From: Trichaptum fuscoviolaceum
Lineage: Eukaryota; Basidiomycota; Agaricomycetes; Hymenochaetales; Trichaptaceae
Assembly: GCA_910574455.1 (NCBI GenBank)
Contig: CAJSYZ010000002.1
Coordinates: 5,915,671-5,979,670 of the forward strand
Reading direction: 5' to 3'
Length of the DNA stretch: 64,000 nt
Shown: positions 9,988 to 19,856 of the stretch, in pieces
Position numbering within the stretch: position 1 is the stretch's first letter
How the letters are laid out: every line of letters begins with the position of its first letter
Made by a program: the position numbers and the translations under genes
Notes under the pieces: model-generated
What the model was told of the DNA's origin: nothing
What the model saw: the letters and a program-made list of their open reading frames with translations, nothing else
The model's database searches: none

Positions 9988-11781
9988 CAAGCAGTTAGTG
10001 GCTGCGAGTTCCTCACAGCAAAGCCCGCTACCCGTCGATGGGCGTGAAGTTATTGTAAGAGAAAGAAAAGAAAATCATTTTTACATACAGAAGTCTATTA
10101 CTATCTATACATTTGAATCCTTCGCCAACTTTGACTGCCCGAGAAGGTGGCATGTAAAGTAGATGTCACCCTCAGAAACCGACACATGTCTATGACTGTC
10201 AGTCACGAGCAAGCCAAGATCACATCGCTACAGATGAGCTTGAATTTAGGAGTTAGATGGTCGCGGGAATATGGAAAATAAACAGAAGCACCTGATTGGC
10301 AGAAAATGCAGTAATCTTTTTGCAACTTTGTGCACTGAGATTGAGACAGCATCAGTAGAGATTAGGGTGACGGAAGAAAAAGATTGCGCACCTCGTAAAT
10401 GTGACATTGGGTACGACTACGCCTTTGATCAATACATTGATTGTCTCCCTCTCCGCAAACGTCGCCTTGTATATTTCTGATTGAATGGCCATGCTGGGGA
10501 AGCGTAGTCCCTGACTGACCAGTCCGTCACATGCTATTCCAGATCTCTGACCTCCACCGAGATGTCCCCACAGAGCTGTGGCCGGTACGGTATTCAAGAC
10601 GAGAGGGCCTCCGGGTATCGATGCGAATAAAGTTGGCGAGCTCGAAGATCGAAGTTTTGATTTGGGTGAGGAAAGAGGAAGTCGAATTGTTGGGATCACC
10701 GCGCATGTTCTCGAGGTCCCAAGCAAGGAACTTGGTGCGCACTTTCTGCTCAGCGCCAAAGAAAGCGGAATGTGAGTCTTCAAAAGTGGGAGGCAGATCC
10801 TGGCACATCAAGTCGTAGAAATTGACAGAAGCACGACCTGAGCCTGCGTCATCGCTTCAGTTCCCAATCCATTCAGAAGGTGTGTTCGAAGATTTGGAGG
10901 AAGGTGCCCGAGAAGCGGCTCAAAATGAAGTTGATTGTCGTGTAGAGCGAGTCCGAGTGTATTTCAGAACGCCAAAGCGCGAAGATCGAGTGGGCAGTTT
11001 CGAGAACCGAGACGTTTGTTGTATAATTTGCAGCGTCGGGCGAGAGTGAAGAGACGAGCTGATTGATGAGATCTGGCCATTGCTCGGGGAAATCGTACTT
11101 TGCGACAATGGACATGGCCTCCGCAACCTGCGCTCGCAATGTCTTGTCCGCTGGATTCGAAAGCGCGATCAGTGCAGGAACCAGCTGATCCTTCAGCTGC
11201 GTCTTCTCTGCGTCTTCTCTGCGTCCGCCAAAGGCGAGTCCTCATCCTCCCATCGCCGTTTGATCGTGTTCTTGAGATAGACGCTGGCTACGAGCCGCAC
11301 CGAACGGTCTTGGGAGACATTGAGTATGAGCTGAGGGAGGAGAGCAAAGAAAGCGGAGAGCGAGTCTTCAAAGGCGGGCGACAGATCCTGGCAGGTCAAG
11401 TCGTAGAAGATTGACAAAAACACAAAATATTAGCAGTGTCATGAACATGTAGGAATCAAAAAGAGACTCACAAGGACGCGTCGCCATTAGGAGTGTCAAT
11501 GTGTGAGCCGGACTTTGAGGAAAAGACGAGAAAGACAAGGAAGAAGACGCACATTAAGCGTTGGCGACGATGGCGAGGACAGACAAGCTGGCGCGGTGGG
11601 GCAATGTCTCAGATTGCGTCATTATTTGTAATCGAGTACATCAGAATGTTCGAATCGAATGCCTTCCTTAACAGGCAGGTTTAACATATAAGGCAATTTC
11701 ACGTGACCTTTTGACTTTTGGCAGGCGCTGGACACGGTTGCATACCCTAAGAATACCCAGCTACCCAAGGGGTAGCGGGAA
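9988..11781 (-). mobile_element. Helentron-like unit A1 carrying a CSE1 fragment
   Basis: The minus-strand 5' end (11781) is TTCCCGCTACCCCTTGGGTAG. The 3' end (about 9988-10030) has GGGTAGCGGG, the GCTGYGAG/CTCACAGC hairpin and the tail ACTAACTGCTTG. The leader (about 11490-11760) is shared with the other units and ends at CACTCCTAATGGCGACGCG, after which the captured host gene starts. Near the 3' end about 300 bases (10100-10350) have no match in the other CSE1 units and no recognised product. The unit abuts Z directly on one side and unit A2 on the other. Confidence 0.65.
10395..11430 (-). pseudogene. Exportin-2 (CSE1) fragment in A1
   Basis: Internal piece of the importin-alpha exporter CSE1/CAS, recognisable by YDFPEQWPDLINQL, the LYTTINFILSRFSG segment and the GVVVPNVT segment of the N-terminal HEAT-repeat region. 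Exon frames are offset and several frameshifts are present; the part after NVT is missing. All four CSE1 copies in the window start with the same rearrangement: a duplicated SIFYDLTCQDLPPTFED block is joined directly to the LLQLILNVSQDRSV block. They therefore descend from one captured and rearranged fragment. It is non-functional as an exportin; the real CSE1 must be elsewhere. Confidence 0.75.
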
Positions 11782-13214
11782 CAAGCAGTTAGTGGCTGTG
11801 AGCTAACTCACAGCAAAGCCCGCTACCCGGGAATGCAGTTGAAGCAAGAGTGAGAGGAAGAAAAACATTATATTTTAAAGCACACATACAGTACAGAAGT
11901 ATTATACACTATACTCTTGATGCTGCAGAAGCATCTGTCACGGGAACAGTCCCATTGTGAGTAGCTGTCCAACTTTCAGCCGCAGCTGTATCAAACGTCG
12001 GTGTCGGTGAAGGTACAGTGTCCTGTTTTCCCCAGCCGCCCCACATGCTCTCTTCACCACTGGCATTCGTGCCTATGCCTTTGTTATCCTTGTCCGTCCT
12101 CAACGCAAACCCATGTTGAACCAGCCTCAAGCCAAGACCAGCACGAGCACCTAGCTTTGCTGCATGTGTAGTATGCAGGAGGTAAGTAAGGAGAAGGCCC
12201 ATGAATCTGAAGGAAATAGAAATGAGTATGTTCCAAGCAAATGAGAAGAACGTGCCCGTTGCAAGACCATCAATCAGAAGCTCGCCTGGAAGCATCATTC
12301 CCGGCGATAAGGACGAAGGTGCATGGACTGTTGTCAGTAAAATGAGACAGCGGCGAACAGCATCTGAGCGGTGGCGTTCGATGGTGGTGCATCCTACTGT
12401 GTCTCCTCCGACATAACATGGACGCAATCTTCTATTGATTATGGAATGCAAGAGTCACCGAAACAATCCCGTTAGAAAACAAAGTAAAGAAGCAATTTGT
12501 TGATGCAGCAAAATAGGCGCACCTTCCACTATGAGCCTGGGGAGGCTTAATTTTTCAGTGACATTCGCAAAGACACCATCATTCCCAGTCCTGCCGCCAA
12601 CGACCTGCCTTCGTTCCTTGCGCCGGGTCAATTAAGCGACCTGCAATACGGCCAGGGAGGACCAGTATGCATGTGGCTCGCAGCCTTCAGGAGCCCTTCA
12701 TACAAGTGAGTACACTTCGTCCATGTACGCCGATGGCAGCAAGTTGGGAGAGGAACACCGCACGCAAAACTGTGCGCAATCGCGGTAGGGGCGTCAGTCG
12801 GTCATCGTGGTCGGCGGTACAGTGAGCGTCGCTAATTGGTGTGCCCTTTCCGTAAAATTATACACGCAAGACACCTTCAGCCCATGACGGCCCGTTGCGA
12901 ACCGTTTGCCGTTCCGACGAAGGAGAGCGCGTCGCCGTTAGGAGTACCAATATGTGAGTCCAACATGCAAAGAAGACAAGGGCGTTGAACGACGGCGAGC
13001 TGCGGTCTCGGGTTTACCCGAGACACTACTTTACATAACTTACGCGTCTTTGTCATTGTCATGTGAGAGAAATAGACTTATATATCGAAATCTGCCCATA
13101 TATATCCAAGGACCCCCCAAATAAAGCAATTTCACGTGACCTTTTGACTTTTGGCGGTAAAAACAGACAGTTGCATACCCTAAGAATACCCAGCTACCCA
13201 AGGGGTAGCGGGAA
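11782..13214 (-). mobile_element. Helentron-like unit A2 carrying a BSD2-like fragment
   Basis: The 5' terminus at 13214 (minus strand) is TTCCCGCTACCCC, preceded by A. The 3' end (11782-11835) has the conserved hairpin GCTGTGAG/CTCACAGC within GGGTAGCGGG...CCCGCTACCC, and the loop differs from other copies (GCTAA). The leader 12880-13160 matches unit A5 over about 200 bases, including ATATATATGGGCAGATTTCG, and encodes a short ORF starting MTMTK (13062-12877). Between leader and BSD2 piece, a plus-strand stretch (about 12555-12702) reads like protein (PSFLAPGQLSDLQYGQGG) and may be a second captured exon of unknown origin. Confidence 0.65.
11909..12451 (-). pseudogene. BSD2/NDFIP-family (DUF2370) gene fragment captured in A2
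   Basis: The reading frame contains TFFSFAWNILIS, FRFMGLLLTYLLHTTHAAK and GARAGLGLRLVQHGF. This is the membrane core of the Bsd2/Ndfip family, the adaptors that recruit Rsp5 to metal transporters in the Golgi and vacuole pathway. Only the C-terminal half is present, ending ...DASAASRV. The N-terminal PPxY-containing part is absent, and the upstream frame (MHSIINRRLRPCYV) does not belong to the family. It is non-functional as an adaptor. The open frame of 180 codons suggests a fairly recent capture. Confidence 0.7.
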
Positions 13215-13291
13215 TCACTTGTTCTTCTTTACTCTCACCCTCACTGCAACGCACTCGAGTAAGAATCTATGTGCACCTTGCCCTCTCAGAA
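13215..13291. other. 77-bp spacer between rolling-circle units
   Basis: The only non-element DNA inside the left chain. It lies between the 5' end of A2 and the 3' end of A3. Read on the minus strand it begins TTCTGAG just after ...CTGCTTG and ends ...AAGTGA just before TTCCCGC. It shows that the TTCCCGC end and the CTGCTTG end are true, separable element boundaries. It may be old host DNA or the remnant of another element. Confidence 0.55.
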
Positions 13292-15329
13292 CAAGCAGTT
13301 AGTGGCTGCGAGTTCCTCACAGCAGAGCCCGCTACCTGTGGATGGGTGTGAGGTTATTGTTAGAGAAAAAAAACATTTTTCTTCTTCTTTACATCCGTAC
13401 ATACAATATTCTACTATGTTACAAGCAGACAAAACTCTATTATGTTGAAATTACACACCTGATTTCGGAAGGAGCACAAAAAGCAAATCACATCAACCTG
13501 GAGAATTGGATGCACGGAGTTCTAATCGGCCTGTAGATCCTCGTGCACATGTTGCGAGAAGAACTGCACAACATGCACCATTCGTGCTTGTAACACCTTG
13601 CTATAGATCCTCAAAATTATTCACTGTTCCTCCTGAATGATTTGCATCACTCACCTGAGCGGCTGCACCAACAATTGCCCCGCCATGAACAGGTACACAC
13701 TCTCATCCTTCCTCTTCCAACTGTCCTTGTCTCCCTTCCTGTTGTAATCCTCCGGTCCGTTCCCTATTAGCGCCAAGACGACTTCCGTCGTCTCAGTCTC
13801 GAAACTGAGGCAACGAGTGCACGGAGGACATCGGCCGCAGTTTGTCGCCATGTGGTTCCCTCCGCAGTCAACCCGCTGGACCAAGAAGACGCCGCGAAAG
13901 AAAGGTTGACTCGGACATACTCCAGAGGATCGTCCTCAAATTGCTCCACTTCGTGTTCTGCAGGTCAAGATAATATCAGTAAAAAGATGAGCGCGATGAA
14001 AGAAGAAGTTTGCACACCTCGTAATGTGACATTGGGGACAACTACGCCATTGATCACATCCTTAATCATCTTCCTTTCCGCTAGCGTCGCCTTGTAGTCC
14101 TGATCGGATGACCGTTGTAGTCCCTGACTGACCAGTCCGTCATATGCAATTTCAGATCTCTGGCCTCCACCGAGAAGCCCCCACAGCACTGTGACAAATG
14201 CCGGCACAGTATTCGAAGATGAAAGGACTTCCAGGCATCGATGCATATAGAGCTCGGCGAGCTCAAAGATCGAAGTTTTAATTTGGGTAGGGAAAAAGGG
14301 AGTCGAATCGTCGGGATCACCGCGCATGTTCTCGAGGTCCCAAGCAAGGAACTTGGCGAGCACTCCCTGCTCAGCGCCAAAGAAAGCGGAGTGCAAGTCT
14401 TCAAAGGTGGGAGGCAGATCCTGACACGTCATGTCGTAGAAGATTGACAGAAGCACTAAAGAGCCTGCGCCATCGCTTCAGTTCCCGACCCATTCAGAAG
14501 ATTGGTGGCGGTGTGCTCGAAGATTTGGAGGAAGGTGCCCGAGAAGCGGCTCAAAATGAAGTTGATTGTCGTAGAGCGAGTCTGAGCGTATTTCAGAACG
14601 CCAAGGCGCGAAGATCGAGTGGGTAGTTTCGAAAACAGAGACGTTTGTTGGATAATTTGCAGCGTCGGGCGAGAGTGAAAAGACGAGCTGATTGATGAGA
14701 TCTGGCCACTGCTTGGAAATCGTACCTTGCGACAATGGACACGGCCTCCGTAACCTGCGCTCGTAATGTCTTGTCCGCTGGACTCGAAAGCGCGATCATT
14801 GCAGGGACCAGCTGACCCTTCAGCTGCGTCTTCTCTGCGTCCGCCAAAGGCGGGTCCTCATCCTCCCATTGCCATTTGATCGTGTTCTTGAGATAGACAT
14901 TGGCTGCGAGCCGCACCGAACGGCCTTGGGAGACATTGAGTATGAGCTGAAGGAGGAGAGCAAAGAGCGGAGTGCGAGTCTTCAAAGGTGGGCGGCAGAT
15001 CCTGGCAGGTCAAGTCGTAGAAGATTGACAAAAACACAAAATATTAGCAATTTAGGGACATGTGTAGAATAGATGAAAGAGAAATCAGTATAACTCACAA
15101 GGACGCGTCGCTATTAGGAGTGTCTGTCTATTCGTGAGCCCGAAGAAAGAGAAGAAAGAGAGGAAAGACAACAAACGTCTACACATCTTTGTCATCAGCA
15201 TGTGATCAAAATTGACTTAAAAGTCGCTTACCCATAAAGGAAATTTCACGTGACTGGATGAGATTTGGCAGGCGCTGGACACAGTTGCATACGCCATAGG
15301 ATACCCTGCTACCTTAAGGGTAGCGGGAA
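13292..15329 (-). mobile_element. Helentron-like unit A3 carrying a CSE1 fragment
   Basis: The 5' terminus is at 15329 (here TTTCCCGCTACCC, with a variant hairpin CTACCTTAAGGGTAG) and the 3' end is at 13292 with the full hairpin and the tail ACTAACTGCTTG. The shared leader occupies about 15040-15290. It is about 2.0 kb, matching B1 and B2 in length and cargo. No replication/helicase ORF. Confidence 0.65.
13459..15030 (-). pseudogene. Exportin-2 (CSE1) fragment in A3
   Basis: Longest minus-strand CSE1 piece. In order it shows LLQLILNVSQ, IVARYDFQA (damaged FPEQW), TCQDLPPTFED, IKTSIFELAELYMHR, GVVVPNVTLR, EQFEDDPLEYVRV, SWKRKDESVYLF, and near 13459-13520 the HPILQVD...SFRNQ block. This spans roughly residues 60-470 of a ~960-residue exportin. 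Introns are retained in part. Frameshifts and stops break it, for example in the KYDFPEQWP block. It is a relic with no exportin function. Confidence 0.8.
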
Positions 15330-16626
15330 AAAGCAGTTAGTGGCTGTGAGTTCCTCACAGCAGAGCCCGCTACCCATGGACGGGTACGAAGTTATTGTTA
15401 GAGAAGAAAAACATTTTTTTCTTTACATCCGTACAAATTACATACAGGATTCTATTATATCATTAAACTCCTTGAAAGCAATTGCCCGACCAGTGGCATC
15501 CTCGATGAGCCAAGGTATATGGCCAGTGCGTACCGGGCGAGTTGGATGGTGAGATTCAAGAAGAAACTGGGGTATGGTGAGGTTGTCAGGGATGTGCGGA
15601 CAAGGGCCACTTAGGCTATGGTGTTCGGTCATGGTCAGTCTGAACCATGCGACGGGATGGACATACACACCTCCATGGGCACAGAACTCTCGCCCTCCAT
15701 CCCACAAATCCTTGCTTAACAGCAATCCCGTCTGCCCTATACGTACCTGCACCCCGCACGAAATTCCACTGCTAAGCTCATGCAGTACGGTGTACCTTAC
15801 TCCGAGCACTCGAGTTTCTTTTATTCAACGGCATTTGCGCTGAGCTTTGACTGGAGGAAGATGATTGCAACTGTCAATGTCGAGAATGCGGATAGTAGAG
15901 GAAAAATGGAGAAGTGGGTTGAAAAATGGGAGGCAGAGCGTCAAAGACGGAAGAAAGACCGGGGAGGAGTTGCGCAATGCTCGTCCACGTAAAGCGGCAT
16001 GCAGTCGCCTCATCAGACCATACACTTTCACCGGGTTTCCAGCCTCCGTATGATTGCCGCCTTTTTTTAACTTTATCAGCTTTTGTCGCCTCAATCTGAG
16101 CAAGCTCAAGAGCTACAGTTGGGTCGGGCGCTAAGCACAGGCGAGCAACTTTTGAAGACACGCGCGAGCATGCGGGTTGCGCTCTGCGCGCCCTTAGGAC
16201 GAAGCGTTATGTGCCCTGTAATTGGGGCTTCTGCTTGCAGAATACCTAGCCGGTAATGCTAATATGAGAGGTCGTTCATTCGTGAACTTGGCACGTACTT
16301 ACCCTGCATAACATTCTGACATTGGCTTTGGGAAAGCGCCTGCGATAGCGAGGACATACCTCGCTGCTGAAGACGAAGGAGAAGAAAGAGGACGAACTTT
16401 AAGTGTTGGCGACAATGGCGAGGACGGACAAGCTGGCGCGTTGGCGCAATGTCTCAGATTGCGTCATTATTAGTAATTGAGTACATCAGAATGTTCGATT
16501 AGAACGCCTTCTTTAATAGGCAGGTTTAACTTATAAGGCAATTTCACGTGACCTTTTGACTTTTGGCAGGCGCTGGACACGGTTGCATACCCTAAGAATA
16601 CCCAGCTACCCAAGGGGTAGCGGGAA
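15330..16626 (-). mobile_element. Helentron-like unit A4 carrying an acyl-CoA ligase start
   Basis: The 5' terminus is at 16626 (TTCCCGCTACCCCTTGGGTAG); the 3' end is at 15330 with hairpin GCTGTGAG/CTCACAGC. The leader (about 16380-16600) is nearly identical to that of A1, including TGGCGACAATGGCGAGGAC on the plus strand. The central part (15640-16200) has ORFs on both strands that I cannot assign; one minus frame reads VALELAQIEATKADKVKK. Confidence 0.6.
15438..15632 (-). pseudogene. N-terminal fragment of an AMP-dependent (acyl-CoA/4CL-type) ligase
   Basis: From an ATG at 15632 the frame reads MTEHHSLSGPCPHIPDNL, then TIPQFLLESHHPTRPV and PWLIEDATGRAI. That is the typical start of fungal ANL-superfamily acyl-CoA ligases, just before the adenylation core. 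It ends in a non-homologous tail and stop at 15438, so no adenylation motif (P-loop TSGTTG, A8) is present. The start codon and possibly the upstream promoter were captured together. Assignment rests on a short stretch, so it is moderate. Confidence 0.5.
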
Positions 16627-18171
16627 CAAGCAGTTAAAGGCTGTGAGTGAACTCACAGCAGAGCCCGCTACCCGGGGATGGCATGAAGTGTTACAGATAG
16701 AAAAAAAAAAAGAAAGCATAACATTTTTTGACTTTCATACAGAATAATAAAACTAGGAGGTAGATACAAGTGGTCGCAGTAGCGGGCTAACAGCTCCTCG
16801 GCGCCTGCACTGCCCTACTCGTCTGAGCAGCCCCAGGCCCACTTCCCGCCCATGCCCTTGCACACCGAGACATACCCAACCCACTCCGGCACGCAGTACG
16901 ACTGTGCACCCATTGTCTTCCTGACCACCAACTGAGCCCTCCCCGAGCGCGGCTACTCGGGCCGCACCTACAACGACTGTGAGGCGCGCTGTAAGACGAG
17001 CCCACCAGCAGTGGGAAGAGCATCCGACCCCGCGCCGTCCAGAACAGCAATGCCGCGTAGGGTATGGCTGCAGGTCCGTTGTCCGTCGTTTAGACAGGTG
17101 TTCCTCTGAGCACGGCTCTTTGACGGCAAGAAGGCCAACAGGTTATGAACAGCGTTGGTATGCTCCCGGAGCTCGTCCTTGTATGTAAGGACCAACGTCT
17201 GTCGCGACTTCACAAAGTCGCAATGCTATTTGTTGTCGACTTCAATGGCGCCCCACGGGTGTGCACATCTGCGAGCCTGACGGTCGCCTGATGTATCTTT
17301 AAGGCGGTTCGATCCAACGACTGCAAAGATAATGGACCATCAGTGACTATTTATGGCGAACAAAAGAGCCACACGTACCGCAGTTTCCTCTTGCTCAGCA
17401 AGAACCTCCTTGTTCATTCTTGAAAGTGGGGGCGACAAAGAAGTGAATATTGTGATAGGCAATGACGCTCAGAATCTTATGAAGAAGCAGCATTAATATG
17501 TTGAGACAGTAAGACCAAGACGTTCTGAGCTCACCCTCGCTTTGAAGTTGGCAATCTCCTCATCTGTGAGGCTGTGTGAGCATCTGCCTTCGCAAACATA
17601 AGGATCAAGTCGACCTTGGTGCGACGTCGCCACATGAATTCAATATCGATAGGTTGCAATCTGACATTATAAGACTTAGTTTCATTAGATAAAAGAACAT
17701 GATACTATAGTAATGCACTTACACGCCATTCACCGCGAGTATCTACATTGTTGTCGACCAATACCATTCCACATCCTCCACAGACAAGGTCACCACCGCT
17801 GAAGTCGTCATTCGGGTGCAGTGGTTTGCACACTCGTCGGAGATGATGTCGAACCGTTTGCCACTCCGTACAAGGAGGGCGCGTCGCCGTTAGGAGTGCC
17901 AATATGCGAGCCCGACGTATACAAGACAGCGAACACATGTCAAGGCGAGCGACGCGTTGGTGTCTCGGGTGTTCCCGAGACATTACGTTACATAAGATAC
18001 ACATCTTTGTCATTGTCATGTGAGCAAAAAGGACTTATATATCGAAATCTGCCCATATATATCCAAGGACCCCCCAAATAAGGCAGAAAAACGTGACCAA
18101 ATGAGTTTTGGCGGTAAAAACAGACAGTTACATACCCTAAGAATACCCAGCTACCCAAGGGGTAGCGGGAA
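16627..18171 (-). mobile_element. Helentron-like unit A5 carrying a TFIIB zinc-ribbon exon
   Basis: The 5' end of the left chain is at 18171 (TTCCCGCTACCCC, preceded by A) and faces the alcohol dehydrogenase. The 3' end is at 16627 with the variant hairpin GCTGTGAGT/ACTCACAGC. The leader 17845-18120 matches that of A2. A plus-strand stretch (about 16800-17060) reads like protein (THSGTQYDCAPIVFLTTN, then stop, ALPERGYSGRTYNDC) and may be another captured fragment of a conserved fungal protein I cannot name. Confidence 0.65.
17705..18019 (-). CDS. Chimeric ORF: element leader fused to TFIIB zinc ribbon
   Basis: A 104-codon ORF starts in the element leader (MTMTKMCILC...) and runs without a stop into a segment (about 17839-17720) reading CKPLHPNDDFSGGDLVCG, GCGMVLVDN and VDTRGEWR. 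That is the N-terminal zinc ribbon and start of the B-reader of transcription factor IIB: CxxC with D-x-V-x-D-T-R-x-E-W-R. Of the four zinc ligands only the second CxxC pair is clean; the first pair is reduced to one Cys. The cyclin folds are absent. It could be translated as a chimeric peptide, but no function should be assumed. Confidence 0.5.
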   Translation of the reverse strand: MTMTKMCILCNVMSREHPRHQRVARLDMCSLSCIRRARILALLTATRPPCTEWQTVRHHLRRVCKPLHPNDDFSGGDLVCGGCGMVLVDNNVDTRGEWRVSALL

Positions 18172-18477
18172 TTACAAGGACATTCCTTACGACCGCAAGA
18201 GGCTGAGATATCAGCCTAAACGCATCATCCGCAATCAGGGGGTTGGCTCATGTGATCCGATACCAAGCAGACTGCATAGAAATGAGAGTGGGTTTTACGA
18301 GAACAAGATTCATAGCCAATCAAGTCTGGCGCATGATTGACTTCACTCGAGCTCGGTAAGCCAGCCATCCGAACCGTCGCCAGCGGTCCCCGCAGCTCAA
18401 TAACCATTTATCCCCACAGCATTGAAAACATCCGGGGTAAGGGCTAGCGTGCGGGGTAAACGTCCTTCATACCCAGC
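18172..18477. other. Upstream region of the alcohol dehydrogenase
   Basis: About 306 bases of host DNA between the chain end and the ADH start codon. A plus-strand promoter must lie here or in the element. No clear TATA box or repeat was found. Confidence 0.4.
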
Positions 18478-19856
18478 ATGTCGACCATTCCCAAAACTCA
18501 GCGAGCGTTCGTGCAGCCTACGCCGGGCGGGCCTATTCACCTTGCAACAGACCACCCAGTCACCCAACCCGAGGAACTGAAACCAGGGCAGTGCCTGGTC
18601 AAGCTGGAATACAGCGGGGTGTGCCATAGTGACTTGTGCGGTCCACATTTCTTGAGCTATAAATGTCGAGCTGATCGGATAAAAATAACAGAGGGATCAA
18701 GAAGAACTCCTTCGTACAGCCTGCGAAGAACGACCTCGTTGGAGGACATGAAGGCGTCGGGCATGTGGTCGCAATCGGGGCGCACACTACGAGCACGAAG
18801 CTGAAGGTGGGCGACCGAGTGGGGATAAAGTACATCGGTGATTGTTGTCTGGACTGTGAGCCGTGTCGGAAGGGAAACGAAGGACGTGCGTACTTTTTCA
18901 TCTCAAATCGATCATGAGGAGTTGACTTACTCTCTTGGTGCACAGAATGTCTAAACATGAAGCCTACGGGATACATCATTGACGGTACATTCCAGGAGTA
19001 TGCCGTTGCAACTATCGCACACGCCATCCCCATCCCCGAATCGATCTCCAGCGAAGCAGCCGCGCCTATCATGTGTGCTGTACGTTCTCGCATCTCTTCA
19101 TCTAAACTTAACGCCTGACCCTTGCCGTTATTCCAGGGAATTACAGTGTACAGCGCACTTCGCCAAAGCGGCGCGCACATCGGCGACTGGGTCGTAGTCC
19201 CCGGCGCAGGAGGCGGACTGGGTCACCTCGCTGTTCAATACGCGCGCGCCATGGGCCTGCGGGTCCTCGCACTGGACACAGGTGACGCAAAGAAAGCGTT
19301 GTGCACCTCTCTAGGCGCAGACGCGTGGGTTGACTTCGCTGACCCAGCGACACCCGACGTCGTTGCGGAGATCGTACGCATAACGGGAGGTGGCGCGCAC
19401 GCAGCGATTGTGGCGACGGGCACGGGCGCAGCGTACAAGCAGGCTGCATTCTATCTCAGAGCAGGTGGTTCTTTGATGGTTGTCGGTCTACCCCCGACAG
19501 CCCTATTCGATATTCCTATTGGTCTTGTTGCTGCTAAGGTACGACATTTTCTGCTTAATCTTGGTTCATTGAGGTTGTAGCTGACCTGCTGGTGTGCCAC
19601 TCCTGAAGGCAATGACAATCAAAGGTGTCTTTACGGGTGACAGGCAAACTTCTGTCGAAGCCATTGACATTGCCGCCGCCGGCAAAGTAAAAACCAACTA
19701 CGTTGTGAGGGGCTTGTCTGAGCTCGACGGGTACGTGCTTATTTTCCTTCGCGAACTCCGCCTCCCATATCGACTGACTTATTATATTTCAGTATTTACA
19801 CCGAGCTAGAGCAAGGTAAAGTTGCGGGGCGCATTGTGCTCGATATCTCAAAGTAA
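18478..19856 (+). pseudogene. Zinc-dependent alcohol dehydrogenase, frameshifted
   Basis: Medium-chain ADH: alcohol oxidation or aldehyde reduction with NAD(P). Exons: 18478-18640, 18692-18885, 18946-19079, 19137-19538, 19609-19730, 19793-19856. Visible motifs: GVCHSDLC (catalytic zinc Cys), VGGHEGVGHVV (zinc His-Glu), CCLDCEPCRKGNEGQC (four structural-zinc cysteines), VPGAGGGLGHLAVQYA (Rossmann GxGxxG), end VAGRIVLDISK. Exons 3-6 join in perfect frame. Exons 1 and 2 do not: the 51-nt intron 18641-18691 leaves the frame off by one before QPAKNDLVGGHEG, and other splice choices do not repair it. One base is missing near 18692-18720, from a recent mutation or a sequence error. Otherwise close to full length (about 350 residues). 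Confidence 0.7.

Noticed and set aside
10873..11139. A1 CSE1 fragment as a functional small exportin-like gene
   Set aside because: It lacks a proper start, has frame breaks, shares a scrambled exon order with three other copies, and ends before half of the protein.
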